Source of the DNA: Desulfobulbaceae bacterium
GTDB taxonomy: Bacteria > Desulfobacterota > Desulfobulbia > Desulfobulbales > Desulfobulbaceae
Direction of reading: 5' to 3'
DNA: 60,990 nucleotides
NCBI GenBank assembly: GCA_012744275.1
Contig: JAAYIE010000100.1
Coordinates: 1 to 60,990 of the forward strand
Numbering within the stretch: the stretch's first letter is position 1; each line of letters starts with the position of its first letter. Of the stretch, positions 28,209 to 36,720 are shown one piece after another. A program made the position numbers and the translations under genes. The notes beneath the pieces were generated by a model, which was not told the DNA's origin, ran no database searches, and saw only the letters and a program-made list of their open reading frames with translations.

Positions 28209-29270
28209 ATGAAACGGCTTGGTTTTATGCTCGGACGCCCGCTGGCGCCACTGTACAGTCTGGCCATGCTGGCGCGTGCCCACGGGTACCGGCGTGGTTT
28301 TTTTGCTACCCATAGCTTACCGGTACCGGTTATCAGCGTAGGCAACCTGCTCATGGGGGGAACCGGTAAAACCCCACTTGTGCAGTATCTTGCCAGATTA
28401 CTGCTCAAAAGAGGTAAAAAACCGGCAATCATTAGCCGGGGATACGGAGGTAAGGCAAAGGGCCCGGTCAACGTGGTTTCCGATGGCGATACACTGTTTC
28501 TAAATGCAGCCCAGGCAGGAGATGAGCCGCGTTTTCTGGCCGAATCCCTGCCCGGTGTTCCGGTGTTGACCGGGATTGCACGCCATCTGCCGGCCAGTGA
28601 AGCAGTAGCCATGGGTGCGGATGTGCTCCTTCTGGATGACGCCTTCCAGCACCTTGCCGTACAACGTGATGTTAACCTGGTACTGTTCAACGCCGACAGA
28701 CTCGCCGGCAATTCCAGAGTATTTCCTGGGGGGGAACTACGGGAGCCGGTATCTGCCCTCAAGCGCGCAACCGCCTTTGTCTTGACCGGTGTCAGCGCCA
28801 ACAACCGGCAACGGGCGGAACTCTTTGCTGAACTCCTTAACCGCAGATTTCCGGATCGTCCGGTCTATCTCGCCGGCTATGCCGCCGACTCAGCCCTCAT
28901 GCTGAATCAGGATGGTACATGTACAACTGTCCCGTTGGACCTCTTGCGCCGGGGGCAGTCAGATTGCCTCTTTGCCTTTTGCGGCATCGCTGGGCCAGAT
29001 TCTTTTTTCCACACCTTGACAGATCTGTCTTTAACGCCGACCGCCACCTTTGCTCTGCAAGACCATCACACCTACAATTTGAAGCAGATGCAGTTTCTGT
29101 GCACCAGGGCCCAAAACAGCGGTGCCAAGGCCTTGATTACCACTGAAAAAGATCTGGTAAAAATTGGCGATCTGGCGTCACACCTGCTACTACCGGTTTA
29201 TGCCTTGCGCATGCGGGTAGAAATGGATGAAGAATTCGCTACGTCACTTTTCCAGGAAATCAACACATAG
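28209..29270 (+). CDS. lpxK: Tetraacyldisaccharide 4'-kinase
   Basis: Inner-membrane kinase adding the 4'-phosphate during lipid A synthesis, 353 residues. VPVISVGNLLMGGTGKTPLV near residue 38 contains the Walker A loop, AIISRGYGG near 74 and GADVLLLDDAFQH near 137 are LpxK hallmarks, and LREPVSALKRA near 177 and FCGIAGPDSFFHTL near 256 complete the family pattern. The next gene but one in the same direction is lpxC, so the two lipid A genes are loosely grouped. Confidence 0.93.
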   Translation: MKRLGFMLGRPLAPLYSLAMLARAHGYRRGFFATHSLPVPVISVGNLLMGGTGKTPLVQYLARLLLKRGKKPAIISRGYGGKAKGPVNVVSDGDTLFLNAAQAGDEPRFLAESLPGVPVLTGIARHLPASEAVAMGADVLLLDDAFQHLAVQRDVNLVLFNADRLAGNSRVFPGGELREPVSALKRATAFVLTGVSANNRQRAELFAELLNRRFPDRPVYLAGYAADSALMLNQDGTCTTVPLDLLRRGQSDCLFAFCGIAGPDSFFHTLTDLSLTPTATFALQDHHTYNLKQMQFLCTRAQNSGAKALITTEKDLVKIGDLASHLLLPVYALRMRVEMDEEFATSLFQEINT

Positions 29271-29552
29271 TGACAGGAGGGTAGCTCCTTACCTGTGTAG
29301 CACGAGCACGTGGCATAAAAGTCACAGTTGAGAAAATTGTAGAAAAATGTGTTCTTTTTGCAACAACATACTCATCTTCCCCCAACCCCGACGCCGACCC
29401 AGATAAACAGGCAACAATTGGATATTGCTACATAAATACAAAAAATTCAAAAAATTATACCGATAAAAGCAATTATGGGCCATTTTTTGCATTACATACA
29501 GTAAGATTATATCAGCTGTCCTTGATCACTGCAAAAGGCTAAAATTTTATAT
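29271..29552. promoter_or_regulatory. AT-rich leader upstream of lpxC
   Basis: A 280-bp gap of notably higher AT content than its neighbours lies between lpxK and lpxC. It includes TTGCAT near 29487 and TATATC about 15 bp further on, which could be a weak promoter. No ORF or stable hairpin was noted. LpxC supply is tightly controlled in many bacteria, so this is a reasonable site for regulation, but that is inference. Confidence 0.3.
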
Positions 29553-30443
29553 ATGGAAACCGAATTGGAGCAATATCAATATACTGTACGGCGGCCGGCC
29601 CATTGCACCGGAACCGGGTTGCACTCTGGCAAAAAAGTACGGCTCGCCATCCATCCCGCCCCCGCCGACAGCGGCATCTCCTTTGTACGCACAGACCTCC
29701 CTCGCCAACCCATGATCCCTGCCCGTTTTGATCAGGTTGGCGACACCACCCTGGCCACAACCCTAGGCGAAGGTCATGCTCGCATTGCCACTGTAGAACA
29801 CCTGATGGCAGCCCTGAGTGGCTTAGGCATCGATAATGCGCGCATTACCGTGGATAGCCCCGAGATTCCCATTATGGACGGCAGTGCTTGGCCTTTCGTG
29901 GAAGCCCTGCGCAAGGTGGGCAGAAGTCGCCAGCAGGTCCTGCGCAAATACCTGCGCATCACCAAACCGATTGAATATACTGCAAATGGAAAAAGTGTAC
30001 GGGCCGAACCCAGCCGCGGCTTCCAGATAAGCTGCAGTATCCAGTTCGATGCAGCTCTCATCCAGCAACAGCACTATTCTAGCACCATTAACCGAAAAAC
30101 GTTCATCAAGGACATCGCCAAGGCACGCACCTTTGGCTATGTGGAACAGGTTGAAGAACTGTGGAAAAAAGGGCTCGCACTTGGTGGTTCTCTGGATAAT
30201 GTAATCGCCATACACTGGAACCGGCGCACCATCCTCAATGAAGGAGGCTTGCGCTACAAGGATGAATTTATTCGTCACAAGATGCTCGACATCATTGGCG
30301 ACGCCGCCCTGGCTGGCACCCCTATCATTGGCCACATTATTGCTGACCGCTCAGGGCACAGCCTGCACCGCGAATTTCTACAGACCCTTTTTGCCCAGCC
30401 CGACTGTTGGGAATACGTTACCCTGCACGACACGACTCACTAA
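29553..30443 (+). CDS. lpxC: UDP-3-O-acyl-N-acetylglucosamine deacetylase
   Basis: Zinc enzyme for the committed step of lipid A synthesis. It is 296 residues, standard for LpxC. RRPAHCTGTGLHSGKKV near residue 9, ATVEHLMAALSGLGIDNARI near 75 with the zinc histidine, MDGSAWPFVEAL near 108, and DEFIRHKMLDIIGDAALAG near 235 with the other zinc ligands are all present, as is GHIIADRSGHSLHREF near the end. A clear terminator follows. Confidence 0.95.
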   Translation: METELEQYQYTVRRPAHCTGTGLHSGKKVRLAIHPAPADSGISFVRTDLPRQPMIPARFDQVGDTTLATTLGEGHARIATVEHLMAALSGLGIDNARITVDSPEIPIMDGSAWPFVEALRKVGRSRQQVLRKYLRITKPIEYTANGKSVRAEPSRGFQISCSIQFDAALIQQQHYSSTINRKTFIKDIAKARTFGYVEQVEELWKKGLALGGSLDNVIAIHWNRRTILNEGGLRYKDEFIRHKMLDIIGDAALAGTPIIGHIIADRSGHSLHREFLQTLFAQPDCWEYVTLHDTTH

Positions 30444-30513
30444 CCCTGACGCCGGATTCTCAAGCACGAAGCAGGTCTACACCGCCACTTCAACCAACAC
30501 AAAACAAACTTTC

Positions 30514-30549
30514 GGGTGGAAGGAGCAGCTTTCTTCCACCCTTTTTTTA
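30514..30549 (+). terminator. Rho-independent terminator of lpxC
   Basis: Nine perfect base pairs (GGGTGGAAG at 30514-30522 with 30533-30541, extendable by a G-T and an A-T pair) are followed by a run of seven T residues at 30542-30548. Confidence 0.92.
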
Positions 30550-31110
30550 TTTCCAAAGAATGTCTTCTCTGCCGAGCACCTGGTTGAGATATCGCGCGGC
30601 AACAAAGAGATAGTCCGATAGGCGGTTCAAGTATACCTGTACTGCGGCGAGTTGGGCATTCTCCTGCATTTTTTCTGCTTCAATCAGCAGGGTGAGCTTG
30701 CGTTCACAGCGCCGGCAGATTGTCCGGCCCACATGCGTCCAAGCTGCAACTGCCTCTCCCCCCGGGAGGATAAAGGATTTAAGCGGAGGCAACACTTCGG
30801 AAATCGCATCGATGCGCTGCTCCAAATCCTTGGCTGCGCTTACCGGCAACGGACTCAAATGCTTGGTGGCTGGAGAATCGGGCGTGGTTGAAAGCCAAGC
30901 ACCGGCTACAAAAAGATACCGCTGTATCTCTTCAAAATCACGGGCCAGATCCGCCTCGCCCAATGGCAGCATCGAGCGGATGGCCCCGAGCAGAGAATTG
31001 AGTTCATCAATATCGCCATAAGCATCAATACGAACATGATGTTTGGCTACTCGTTCCCCGGAAAACAAACTAGTTTTGCCCTTATCGCCACCACCGGTAT
31101 ATACCTTCAT
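30547..31110 (-). CDS. Cob(I)yrinic acid a,c-diamide adenosyltransferase, PduO type
   Basis: Makes adenosylcobalamin from cob(I)alamin and ATP. The 187-residue single-domain protein starts MKVYTGGGDKGKTSLFSGER, the ATP-binding motif of PduO-type enzymes. DAYGDIDELNSLLGAIRS near 30 and GRTICRRCERKL near 128 contain the residues for the subunit interface and corrinoid site. It lies on the minus strand just before the CoA-transferase, epimerase, mutase and meaB block on the plus strand. Supplying coenzyme B12 to the mutase is the obvious inferred role. Confidence 0.93.
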   Translation of the reverse strand: MKVYTGGGDKGKTSLFSGERVAKHHVRIDAYGDIDELNSLLGAIRSMLPLGEADLARDFEEIQRYLFVAGAWLSTTPDSPATKHLSPLPVSAAKDLEQRIDAISEVLPPLKSFILPGGEAVAAWTHVGRTICRRCERKLTLLIEAEKMQENAQLAAVQVYLNRLSDYLFVAARYLNQVLGREDILWK

Positions 31111-31728
31111 GGTCTCTCCTTGTGCTGGTTAAACTGTTGATGCAACCCCATTCTACGGCCCAGCTGTCTATCTGTGTACGTGCTAAAAAAAGTGTGCCCT
31201 CTGAGCCTTGGTAACGTGCACTGCGTAGCTCTATTTATTTACTGGAAAAGGACAATCTCCACAACCTGAAGAACCAGTGCCAGACCGTTGAAAGCTGCTA
31301 TCCTTTGCGTGAAGATACCGTACCCACACCTCTATCTTATACAAATCCCAAATCATTCTCTCACTTTGCTATTGACAAAATATGCCCGTTCAAATAGGTA
31401 TTAAAAGGTACCTATTTTGTCCAAAAGTAGCGCTGAGTGCAGTATATACCCCCTTGCAGCACCACATTCTGTGGTGAATATAAAAAATTTTAACCTGGCC
31501 GAGCTTGGCTTAGTCAGTATTTTCGGGAGCGTTAAAGAGTAAGACTGTAGACAGTTCACCTGGCAGGCAACGATGGAATTGCAATTACTTGTTTTGCCAT
31601 GCAAAAAAGCCTGACTGGAGAGTTGATCGGTGCTGTACGGCGCCCCTTATAAAGACATCAATCTACGCTGGTCTATGCAAGCAACTAATAAAATAAAATG
31701 GAGCGCGTCTCCAGAACAAGCCAATGGA
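31111..31728. other. Long gene-free region between the adenosyltransferase and CoA-transferase genes
   Basis: About 620 bp with no credible ORF. It contains a consensus -35 hexamer TTGACA at 31372-31377 followed by a nine-base inverted repeat (AAATAGGTA 31392-31400, TACCTATTT 31409-31417) where the -10 and start point would fall. A perfect seven-base-pair hairpin with a three-base loop lies at 31460-31476, and further complementary segments lie near 31563-31614. Together with the terminator at 31729 it looks like a promoter, operator and structured leader or small RNA. No known riboswitch consensus was recognised. Confidence 0.45.
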
Positions 31729-31778
31729 AAAATGACCGTCTGGTAACGAATACCCGTTACTGGCGGTCATTTTTTTTG
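31729..31778 (+). terminator. Orphan intrinsic terminator upstream of the CoA-transferase genes
   Basis: Two stacked stems, AAATGACCG (31730-31738) with 31764-31772 and GTAACG (31743-31748) with 31755-31760, are followed by eight T residues (31770-31777). No plus-strand gene lies between this site and the lpxC terminator more than 1.1 kb upstream, so it must end either an attenuated leader of the downstream operon or an independent small RNA. An A run on the other side also makes it potentially bidirectional. Confidence 0.85.
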
Positions 31779-31851
31779 TTGCGGGGGAACCGGTATTCTG
31801 ATGAGCGCCGGACAAACAACAACGCTTAACAGACACAAGAGAGGTAGCACA

Positions 31852-32865
31852 TTGGAAACAGCAAAAATGTTCTGGACAGGTTTGACACCCGATGAGGCAA
31901 GGGAAGCCCTTGTCAACAAAGACAAATCCATGCGCGACAAACGCATGACCCTTAAGGAGGCTGTATCAAAGTTCGTCAAGGATGGGGATAATGTAGGCAT
32001 TGGCGGCTTTGTTAATGTTCGCCAGCCCATTGCCACAATTCACGAGATGATCCGTCAGGGCTACAAGGATTTGACACTTTCCTGGCAATCAGCAGGCATG
32101 GGACCGGAACTTCTTGCTGGGGCGATGATTGCCCGGCCTGACCACTGCTCCATCAAGCGCATTGAACTGGCCTACTGGGGACACGAAGCTTATGGGCTCT
32201 CTTCGGCGTGGCGCTATCTGGCAGAACGCAACATGGTGGAAATTGAGGACTGGAGTAACTATAACATGTCCGCGCGCTTTAAAGCCGGCGCCATGGGCTT
32301 GCCTTTTATTCCCAGCCGTGGCCCGCTCGGTGGTGATATTAAAAATACGAGCCGCACCAAGATTATAGACTGTCCCTTTACCCAAAGGCCCATCGCCTTG
32401 CTTCCGGCCAGTCACCCAAATGTGGCCCTGATTCATGTTCAGGCTGCTGATATGTACGGTAACAGCATCATCCGCGGCAGCGACGCAACCTGCGCGGAAA
32501 TCGCCATGGCTGCAAAACACACCATTATTACCTGCGAGCAACTCGTTTCCCATGATCTGATTACCAGCGCTCCCAAAGACGTTGGCATCCCCTTCCCAGC
32601 GGTTGATGCAGTGGTTGAAGTACCTTACGGTGCTTTTCCGGGTGCGTGCCGTCGCCACTACTATTTTGGCGGCGATGATATTCGCAGCTTCCTTGGTCTC
32701 ATTGCGCCCATGTGCAAAGGCGGTTCTGCCGATGCACTGAAGGCCTGGTTTGATGAATATGTCTTTGGCGTGGCAAGCTTCGAAGAATACCTCGCTAAAT
32801 TGCCGCTCAAACGGCTCATGGATGCACGGGCGGGAGAGTCCTGCGCCATTGAAAGGCTTGCTTAA
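31852..32865 (+). CDS. CoA-transferase subunit A (GctA-like)
   Basis: Family I CoA-transferase alpha subunit, related to glutaconate CoA-transferase GctA. MRDKRMTLKEAVSKFVKDGD and NVGIGGFVNVRQPIATIHEM mark the N-terminal CoA-binding lobe. FKAGAMGLPFIPSRGPLGGD near residue 145 and VALIHVQAADMYGNSIIRGS near 190 are typical. I prefer the TTG at 31852 because GAGAGG lies eight bases upstream; an in-frame ATG at 31801 has no such site. It is followed by subunit B, epimerase, mutase and meaB. The inferred role is moving CoA between succinyl-CoA and propionate (or another acid) in this pathway; true glutaconate use cannot be excluded. Confidence 0.85.
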   Translation: METAKMFWTGLTPDEAREALVNKDKSMRDKRMTLKEAVSKFVKDGDNVGIGGFVNVRQPIATIHEMIRQGYKDLTLSWQSAGMGPELLAGAMIARPDHCSIKRIELAYWGHEAYGLSSAWRYLAERNMVEIEDWSNYNMSARFKAGAMGLPFIPSRGPLGGDIKNTSRTKIIDCPFTQRPIALLPASHPNVALIHVQAADMYGNSIIRGSDATCAEIAMAAKHTIITCEQLVSHDLITSAPKDVGIPFPAVDAVVEVPYGAFPGACRRHYYFGGDDIRSFLGLIAPMCKGGSADALKAWFDEYVFGVASFEEYLAKLPLKRLMDARAGESCAIERLA

Positions 32866-32915
32866 TGTATTGGGCGATAATTGTTTACTTTGCGAAATTC
32901 TGACAAGGAGTCATC

Positions 32916-33716
32916 ATGACAGCATCAACTGATTACACCGCCCAGGAAATCATCGTTGTGGCGGGTTCCAAGGTATTAGAGGATAATAAAATTGTCTTTG
33001 TCGGTACAGGATTACCGATGGTCGCCTCTCTTCTGGCGATCCGTACCCATGCTCCAGGCCTTATCCCCGTATTTGAGGCAGGCGCGGTCGGCCCTCCCCT
33101 CAAATGTGGCCTGCCTCTTTCCGTGGGCGATTCCAAAACCTTTACCGGTGCTTCCTATGTAAAGGGTCTGAATGCGGCATTTGAACTGACTCAGCGCGGT
33201 TTTGCCGACTATGGTTTTATCGGCGGCGCAGAGGTGGACATGTATGGTAACCTCAACTCCACCATGATCGGCGACTTCCCGGACGGCTATCAAAAACCTA
33301 AGGTCCGCCTGCCCGGCAGCGGTGGGGCCGCTGACATGGCAGCATCCTGTGAGCGCACCATTCTTATCGTGCCGCACGACAAGAAAAAATTTAATGCGAA
33401 ACTCGCCTATGTGACCAGCCCTGGCCATCTGGACGGTAGCCCCAATGCCCGCTTCAAGGCCGGCATGCAGGGCAAAGGCCCCTACCGGGTCATCACCACC
33501 AAGGGTGTTTTCGATTTTGAAGAAGAAAGCAAGCGGATGCGAATCCTCCACACCTTCCCTGGTGAAACCGTGGACAGCATCAAAGAAAATACTGGTTTTG
33601 AACTTCTGGTTGCGCCGAATGTGAGTGAGATGGCGCCGCCAACCGTGGAAGAAGTTCGCCTGATCCGTGAAGAAATTGATCCGACCGGCGCCTTTGTAAA
33701 ACGGGTGGCAAAATAG
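32916..33716 (+). CDS. CoA-transferase subunit B (GctB-like)
   Basis: Beta subunit of the same enzyme, 266 residues, with an AAGGAG site. VFVGTGLPMVASLLAIRTHA near residue 29 and FEAGAVGPPLKCGLPLSVGD near 51 contain the family motif around the CoA-ester site. RGFADYGFIGGAEVDMYGNL near 92 and LPGSGGAADMAASCERTI near 130 are strongly GctB-like. The glutamate of FEAG or GAEVD is the likely thioester-forming residue, but I cannot fix it by alignment here. It is 50 bp after subunit A. Confidence 0.87.
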   Translation: MTASTDYTAQEIIVVAGSKVLEDNKIVFVGTGLPMVASLLAIRTHAPGLIPVFEAGAVGPPLKCGLPLSVGDSKTFTGASYVKGLNAAFELTQRGFADYGFIGGAEVDMYGNLNSTMIGDFPDGYQKPKVRLPGSGGAADMAASCERTILIVPHDKKKFNAKLAYVTSPGHLDGSPNARFKAGMQGKGPYRVITTKGVFDFEEESKRMRILHTFPGETVDSIKENTGFELLVAPNVSEMAPPTVEEVRLIREEIDPTGAFVKRVAK

Positions 33717-33906
33717 TCTCCATCTTGCATTTCTTGCTCAGCGCCCCTCCGGTTTCCTGCAGGGGCGCTGCGTTTTCCCTGATTGTTCATAATCGGAAGG
33801 AAAATCGGCGAAAACATAGTAATCACGGTACATAGTTGCCCAACCGTGCGTGCAGAACAAAAAAGAAAATGAATCCAATCAACAATCAACATAAGAGGAG
33901 AACCCT

Positions 33907-34317
33907 ATGAAAATCCTTCAGATTGACCACCTCGGCATTGCTGTACCCGATATGGAAGCAGGGAAGAAATTCTGGTCGGATGTGATGGGCCTCAAATTTG
34001 AAGGCTCTGAAACCGTTGAAGAACAAAAAGTAACCACGGTCTTCTTCCCGGTTGGTGAAAGCGAAGTCGAACTGCTGGTTTCCACCTCTCCGGATGGTCC
34101 TATCGCCAAATTCATCGAGAAGAACGGTGGTAAGGGTGGATTTCAGCATGTTGCCTTTCGTGTGGAGAACATTGAGGAAGCCCTGGCAGAACTGAAAGAA
34201 AAAGGTGTAAAGTTGATTGACGAGACACCACGTTTGGGCGCGGCCGGCTGTAAAATTGCCTTTCTGCATCCAAAATCAACCGGCGGTGTACTGGTCGAGA
34301 TCAGCGAGCGGCCGTAA
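33907..34317 (+). CDS. mce: Methylmalonyl-CoA epimerase
   Basis: Interconverts (R)- and (S)-methylmalonyl-CoA. The 136-residue protein is a VOC-fold enzyme. ILQIDHLGIAVPDMEAGKKF at the start and GGKGGFQHVAFRVENIEEAL near residue 77 supply metal histidines, and GVLVEISER at the end supplies the final glutamate. The AAGAGGAG site is strong. The gene sits directly before the mutase gene, as in other propionate-oxidising and propionate-producing bacteria. Confidence 0.95.
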   Translation: MKILQIDHLGIAVPDMEAGKKFWSDVMGLKFEGSETVEEQKVTTVFFPVGESEVELLVSTSPDGPIAKFIEKNGGKGGFQHVAFRVENIEEALAELKEKGVKLIDETPRLGAAGCKIAFLHPKSTGGVLVEISERP

Positions 34318-34478
34318 CATAATTAAAATTCAGCGTTTACGGCTGCGGCAACAGCCTTGAACGCCCAAGCACCATAGCCGGTGCATGACCATATTGAAGG
34401 GCACTTTCTTTCAGGTGGGAAATGCACCGTCCTGCTTTTTATCATGGGGATATCCCCTCAACACAAGGAGCACACGAC

Positions 34479-36623
34479 ATGGCAAGCAATTATGACAAAT
34501 GGGTTGAAATCGCCACCAAGCAGATGAAAGGGAAATCCCCTGACACCTTGAATTGGGCGGCTCCGGAAGGAGTTACGATTAAACCGCTCTACACCAGTGA
34601 CGACCTGCAAGGGTTGAACTTCATCGACAAGCAACCGGGCATGCCACCGTATACCCGCGGCCCCATGGCCACCATGTATGCCGGCCGCCCCTGGACCATC
34701 CGCCAGTATGCCGGTTTCTCCACCGCCAAGGCTTCCAACGAGTTTTATCGCAAGAACCTGGCTGCTGGCCAGAAGGGCCTTTCCGTAGCCTTCAGCCTGT
34801 CCACCCACCGTGGCTATGACTCGGACAATCCCCGGGTTGCCGGCGATATCGGCAAGGCAGGCGTGGCCATCGATTCCATCGAGGATATGAAGATTCTCTT
34901 CGATGGCATTCCGCTGGATCAGATGTCTGTTTCCATGACCATGAACGGTGCGGTTATTCCGATTCTGGCCATGTGGATCGCCACTGCCGAGGAACAGGGC
35001 GTCAAACAGGAACAGCTCAACGGTACCATCCAGAATGACATCCTTAAAGAGTACCTCACCCGCAACACCTATATCTATCCGCCGGAGCCCTCCATGCGTA
35101 TCGTTTCCGATATCATGGCCTACTGCTCCCAGCATATGCCCAAGTACAACACCATCAGCATCAGCGGCTACCACATCATGGAAGCTGGCGCTGACTCAGT
35201 ACTGCAGTGCGCCTTTACCTTGGCTGACGGTGTGGAATACGTACGCACCGCGCTCAAGGCCGGCATGGATGTTGACACCTTTGCCCCGCGTCTGTCCTTC
35301 TTCTTTGGCGTAGGCATGAACTTTTTCATGGAAATCGCCATGTTGCGCGCCGCCCGCACGCTGTGGTATGAGCTGATGCAACAGTTCAACCCGAAGGATG
35401 CCAGATCCTCCATGCTGCGCACCCACGTACAGACCTCTGGCTGGAGTTTGACCGAGCAAGATCCATATAACAACATCATCCGCACCACCATCGAGGCCAT
35501 GTCAGCCGTTCTGGGCGGTACCCAGTCGCTGCACACCAACTCCTTTGACGAAGCAGTCTGCCTGCCCACTGAGTTCTCGGCTCGCATCGCCAGGAACACC
35601 CAGATCATTATCCAGGAAGAGTCCCAGGTCTGCAAAGTAGCTGACCCGCTTGGCGGCTCCTACTACATCGAGCGCCTGACCAACGACATCGTTGAAGGTG
35701 CCCGCAAGATCATCAACGAAATTGAAGAGCTCGGCGGCATGGCCAAGGCCATTGCCTCGGGTATGCCGAAGATGCGTATCGAGGAGTCTGCTGCCCGTCG
35801 TCAGGCCCGTATTGATCAGGGCAAGGACGTTATCGTCGGCGTGAACAAGTATCGCCTGAAAGACGAAAAATTGGATTTCGAAATCCTTGAAGTACCGGAT
35901 TCTGTACGCCTTGAGCAGATCGAGCGTATCAATCAGACCAAGAAAAACCGTGACAGCGCACGCTGCCAGGCTGCCCTTGATGCCATCACCAAGGCAGCCG
36001 AAGGTAATGGCAATCTGCTTGAAGTCGCCATCGAAGCCGCCAAGGCACGGGCAACCGTAGGAGAAATTTCCGACGCCATGGAAAAGGTATTTGGCCGTTA
36101 TACCGCCACCACCCAGTGTGTTTCCGGCGCATACTCCTCTGAGTACAGCGATGTCAATGATGAGAGTGCCCAGGTTATCGAAGCGTTGCGCAAGCGTACC
36201 AACGATTTTGCCGAGAAGAATGGTCGCCGTCCCCGTATCCTGGTCACCAAAATGGGCCAGGATGGTCATGACCGGGGTATCAAGGTTGTTGCCTCTTCCT
36301 ATGCTGACCTCGGTTTCGACGTGGACATCAGCCCCATGTTCCAGACCCCGGAAGAAGCTGCCAAGATGGCCATTGAGAACGATGTCCATGTGGTGGGTGC
36401 ATCCAGCCTCGCAGCTGGCCACAAGACCCTAGTGCCTGAGCTGATTGAAGAGCTGAAGAAGCAAGGGGCTAGCGAGATCCTGGTCGTGGCCGGTGGTGTT
36501 ATTCCGCCGAGCGACTATGATTACCTCTACAATGCCGGTTGCAAGGGCATCTATGGCCCGGGCACCCCGATTACCCAGTCGGCTGCTAACGTGCTTGATC
36601 TGATCGAAGGCAAGGCGAAGTAA
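34479..36623 (+). CDS. Methylmalonyl-CoA mutase, single-chain, B12-dependent
   Basis: Rearranges methylmalonyl-CoA to succinyl-CoA. It is 714 residues from [15 protein letters not shown] (AAGGAG site upstream), and has the substrate barrel (about 1-520) joined to the cobalamin domain (about 575-714). [20 protein letters not shown] near 83 and [20 protein letters not shown] near 228 are mutase motifs. [15 protein letters not shown] near 590 carries the D-x-H-x-x-G motif whose histidine binds cobalt, followed by [16 protein letters not shown] and [13 protein letters not shown]. This full-length chain is the homodimer form, unlike the MutA/MutB heterodimer of propionibacteria. Confidence 0.96.
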   Translation: MASNYDKWVEIATKQMKGKSPDTLNWAAPEGVTIKPLYTSDDLQGLNFIDKQPGMPPYTRGPMATMYAGRPWTIRQYAGFSTAKASNEFYRKNLAAGQKGLSVAFSLSTHRGYDSDNPRVAGDIGKAGVAIDSIEDMKILFDGIPLDQMSVSMTMNGAVIPILAMWIATAEEQGVKQEQLNGTIQNDILKEYLTRNTYIYPPEPSMRIVSDIMAYCSQHMPKYNTISISGYHIMEAGADSVLQCAFTLADGVEYVRTALKAGMDVDTFAPRLSFFFGVGMNFFMEIAMLRAARTLWYELMQQFNPKDARSSMLRTHVQTSGWSLTEQDPYNNIIRTTIEAMSAVLGGTQSLHTNSFDEAVCLPTEFSARIARNTQIIIQEESQVCKVADPLGGSYYIERLTNDIVEGARKIINEIEELGGMAKAIASGMPKMRIEESAARRQARIDQGKDVIVGVNKYRLKDEKLDFEILEVPDSVRLEQIERINQTKKNRDSARCQAALDAITKAAEGNGNLLEVAIEAAKARATVGEISDAMEKVFGRYTATTQCVSGAYSSEYSDVNDESAQVIEALRKRTNDFAEKNGRRPRILVTKMGQDGHDRGIKVVASSYADLGFDVDISPMFQTPEEAAKMAIENDVHVVGASSLAAGHKTLVPELIEELKKQGASEILVVAGGVIPPSDYDYLYNAGCKGIYGPGTPITQSAANVLDLIEGKAK

Positions 36624-36653
36624 TTGTACTTGCACTTCTAATGAGCTAAGAAC

Positions 36654-36687
36654 GCAAACGGACGGACCTGAAAATCCGTCCGTTTGC
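36654..36687 (+). other. Stable intercistronic hairpin between the mutase gene and meaB
   Basis: A perfect 13-bp stem (36654-36666 with 36675-36687) with an eight-base loop. No T run follows in either direction, so it is not a classical terminator. It may protect or process the mutase message, reducing meaB expression relative to the mutase. Confidence 0.6.
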
Positions 36688-36720
36688 ATATACACACTTC
36701 AACGCTCCAAGAGGGTGAAT

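Noticed and set aside
31562-31586. Sigma-54 promoter (TGGCA...TTGCA)
   Set aside because: The GG and GC elements are too far apart for a functional -24/-12 promoter.
31111-31728. Known structured RNA (cobalamin riboswitch, 6S RNA, RNase P RNA, tmRNA)
   Set aside because: I looked for the conserved boxes of these RNAs by eye and did not find them. The region is left as an unassigned leader candidate.
35502-36422. A 306-codon minus-strand open frame
   Set aside because: Antisense to the methylmalonyl-CoA mutase gene with no family similarity.
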